Part shown: one piece after another, positions 62,887 through 64,000 of the stretch | Layout of the letters: every line of letters starts with the position of its first letter | Position numbering within the stretch: position 1 is the first letter of the stretch | Translations under genes and position numbers: made by a program | Assembly: GCA_964491665.1 (NCBI GenBank) | Contig: CAZBII010000005.1 | Coordinates: 3,589-67,588, forward strand | DNA from: Ch67 sp964491665 | Lineage (GTDB): Bacteria > Pseudomonadota > Gammaproteobacteria > Pseudomonadales > Ketobacteraceae | Length of the DNA stretch: 64,000 bases | Reading direction: 5' to 3' | Notes under the pieces: generated by a model | Told to the model about the DNA's origin: nothing | Databases searched by the model: none | The model's input: only the letters and a program-made list of their open reading frames with translations

Positions 62887-63594
62887 ATGTCCGCCAAACG
62901 GCGCAGCTGGCCCCGTCGCCTGCTGCGTTTCCTGTTCCGCTTTACGCTGGTTTTCCTGCTGGTCAGCTGTGTGCTGGTGCTGGGCGGACGCTTTGTCGAT
63001 CCGCCGCTGTGGGCGTGGAAAATCAATCGTGCTTTGCTGCCGCCGCCGGGCTATCCCCAGCAGTCACGCCACACCTGGGTGAGCATGAATGCGATTGCCA
63101 AAGGCATGCAGCTGGCGGTGATCGCGGCGGAGGATCAGCGTTTTCCCGAACATCACGGTTTTGATTTCAATGCGATTGCCAAGGCGCTGGAACACAACGA
63201 GCACAGTGGAAGCATGCGCGGTGCCAGCACCCTCACCCAGCAGACGGCAAAGAATCTGTTCCTGTGGCCGAGCCGCAGTTTCATCCGCAAGGGTATTGAA
63301 GCCTGGTTCACGCTGCTGATCGAGCTGATGTGGAGCAAGCAGCGGATTCTGGAAATGTATCTGAACGTGGCGGAATTTGGCCCCGGCATTTACGGCGTGG
63401 AAGCGGCGGCGCGGTTTTACTTTCACAAGCCGGCACGCGCGCTGACCTGGGCGGAATCGGCGCGGCTGGCGGCGGTGCTGCCCAATCCCTATGAATACCG
63501 GGCCCAGCCCCCCGGACGCTACGTGGCGCAGCGCAGCCAGTGGATTTACCGGCAGATGGGGCAGCTGGGACTGGTGACGCTCAACCGGTTATGA
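62887..63594 (+). CDS. mtgA: Monofunctional biosynthetic peptidoglycan transglycosylase
   Basis: 235 residues. A membrane anchor (LLRFLFRFTLVFLLVSCVLVLGG) is followed by the GT51 domain: AVIAAEDQRFPEHHGFDF with the catalytic Glu, RGASTLTQQTAKNLFL, RKGIEAWFTLLIE and NVAEFGPGIYG. It polymerises lipid II into glycan strands and lacks a transpeptidase domain. It is convergent with pyrE, overlapping its 3' end by 6 bases. Confidence 0.95.
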   Translation: MSAKRRSWPRRLLRFLFRFTLVFLLVSCVLVLGGRFVDPPLWAWKINRALLPPPGYPQQSRHTWVSMNAIAKGMQLAVIAAEDQRFPEHHGFDFNAIAKALEHNEHSGSMRGASTLTQQTAKNLFLWPSRSFIRKGIEAWFTLLIELMWSKQRILEMYLNVAEFGPGIYGVEAAARFYFHKPARALTWAESARLAAVLPNPYEYRAQPPGRYVAQRSQWIYRQMGQLGLVTLNRL

Positions 63595-64000
63595 AATGCC
63601 GTATTGGTCGCGGTAGGTGCGGATATTGGCGAGATGGGGTTTCCATTCCGGCTGTTGCGCGGATTTTTCTTCCAGATAGGCAATCAGCTGACCCAGATTG
63701 ATGATGCTTAGCACCGGAATGCCGAAATCCTTTTCCACTTCCTGAATCGCCGACAGTTCGCCCTTGCCTTTTTCCTGCCGGTCCAGCGCCACCACCACGC
63801 CGGCGGGTTTGGCCTGCGTCCGGCCGATGATGTCCATCACTTCGCGAATGGCAGTGCCGGCGGTGATCACGTCATCGATGATCAGCACGCGTCCTTCCAG
63901 CGGTGCGCCCACCAGATTGCCGCCCTCGCCGTGATCCTTGGCTTCCTTGCGGTTGAAGCACCAGGGCCGGCGCCTATTCCACCGATACCGAGGTCCTGGC
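63589..64000 (-). CDS. pyrE: Orotate phosphoribosyltransferase, C-terminal part (cut by window edge)
   Basis: About 120 C-terminal residues are convincing: WCFNRKEAKDHGEGGNLVG, the PRPP loop VLIIDDVITAGTAIREV, and GVVVALDRQEKGKGELSAIQEVEKDFG. The enzyme joins orotate to PRPP in pyrimidine synthesis. In the last 50 or so bases of the window the frame is open but the text (GPRYRWNRRR) does not look like the family; see findings. The start lies outside. Confidence 0.9.
   Translation of the reverse strand, partial: PGPRYRWNRRRPWCFNRKEAKDHGEGGNLVGAPLEGRVLIIDDVITAGTAIREVMDIIGRTQAKPAGVVVALDRQEKGKGELSAIQEVEKDFGIPVLSIINLGQLIAYLEEKSAQQPEWKPHLANIRTYRDQYGIS

Overview
The window is GC-rich chromosomal DNA from a Pseudomonas-like gammaproteobacterium. 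Several blocks follow known gammaproteobacterial order: oxyR-recG; coaD-ferredoxin-ggt with mutM close by; rpmB-rpmG, radC, coaBC, algC, argB, slmA and finally pyrE; and thrB next to its DUF2782 partner. I see no rRNA, tRNA, CRISPR array, prophage or intact insertion sequence. About 60 protein genes are supported. Many tandem genes overlap by 1 to 8 bases, which points to operons.

Layout. 1-7750: peptide-ligase-like cluster with a truncated DUF2126 protein, an ATP-grasp/alpha-E fusion, a transglutaminase, and a second ATP-grasp and alpha-E as separate genes. 7979-12704: a c-type haem sensor-like protein, an HDOD protein, an aldehyde dehydrogenase and a crotonase. 12704-15842: a small secreted protein, then an ECF sigma, membrane anti-sigma-like protein, small secreted protein and Gln/Arg-rich DUF3106 repeat protein in overlapping order, then an outer-membrane barrel. 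15945-27890: accessory lipid/redox region with three DUF2236 oxygenase-like genes (two with divergent TetR regulators), a molybdopterin oxidoreductase and an orphan type II thioesterase, mixed with GNAT, thrB, DUF2782 and panP. 27900-32763: Ser/Thr kinase, DUF1456, nitroreductase, SDR epimerase, a 21-bp tandem repeat array, a gene relic and a lipocalin.

32922-35917 is oxyR-recG. 36044-42087 is a signalling and envelope run: porin-like protein, phosphate-binding-like protein, diguanylate cyclase, REC protein, ATP-grasp, LpxL-like acyltransferase and Nudix hydrolase. A GGDEF/EAL protein and a 53-residue tailed peptide follow. 45540-58660 is mostly housekeeping (CoA, ferredoxin, glutathione, DNA repair, ribosome, sugar phosphate and arginine synthesis), interrupted by a zinc-ribbon/TM2/pilin-like fusion and an EAL-HDOD protein. 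58691-64000 holds slmA, DUF4124, TauE/SafE, REC, creD, mtgA and the end of pyrE.

The points most worth following are the doubled ATP-grasp/alpha-E modules, the repeated TetR-DUF2236 pairs beside a molybdoenzyme and stand-alone thioesterase, the TM2-pilin fusion, the 21-bp minisatellite with a DUF4260-like relic, and a 53-residue signal-plus-tail peptide under an AT-rich palindrome. All functions are read from sequence patterns and family knowledge; no search was run.
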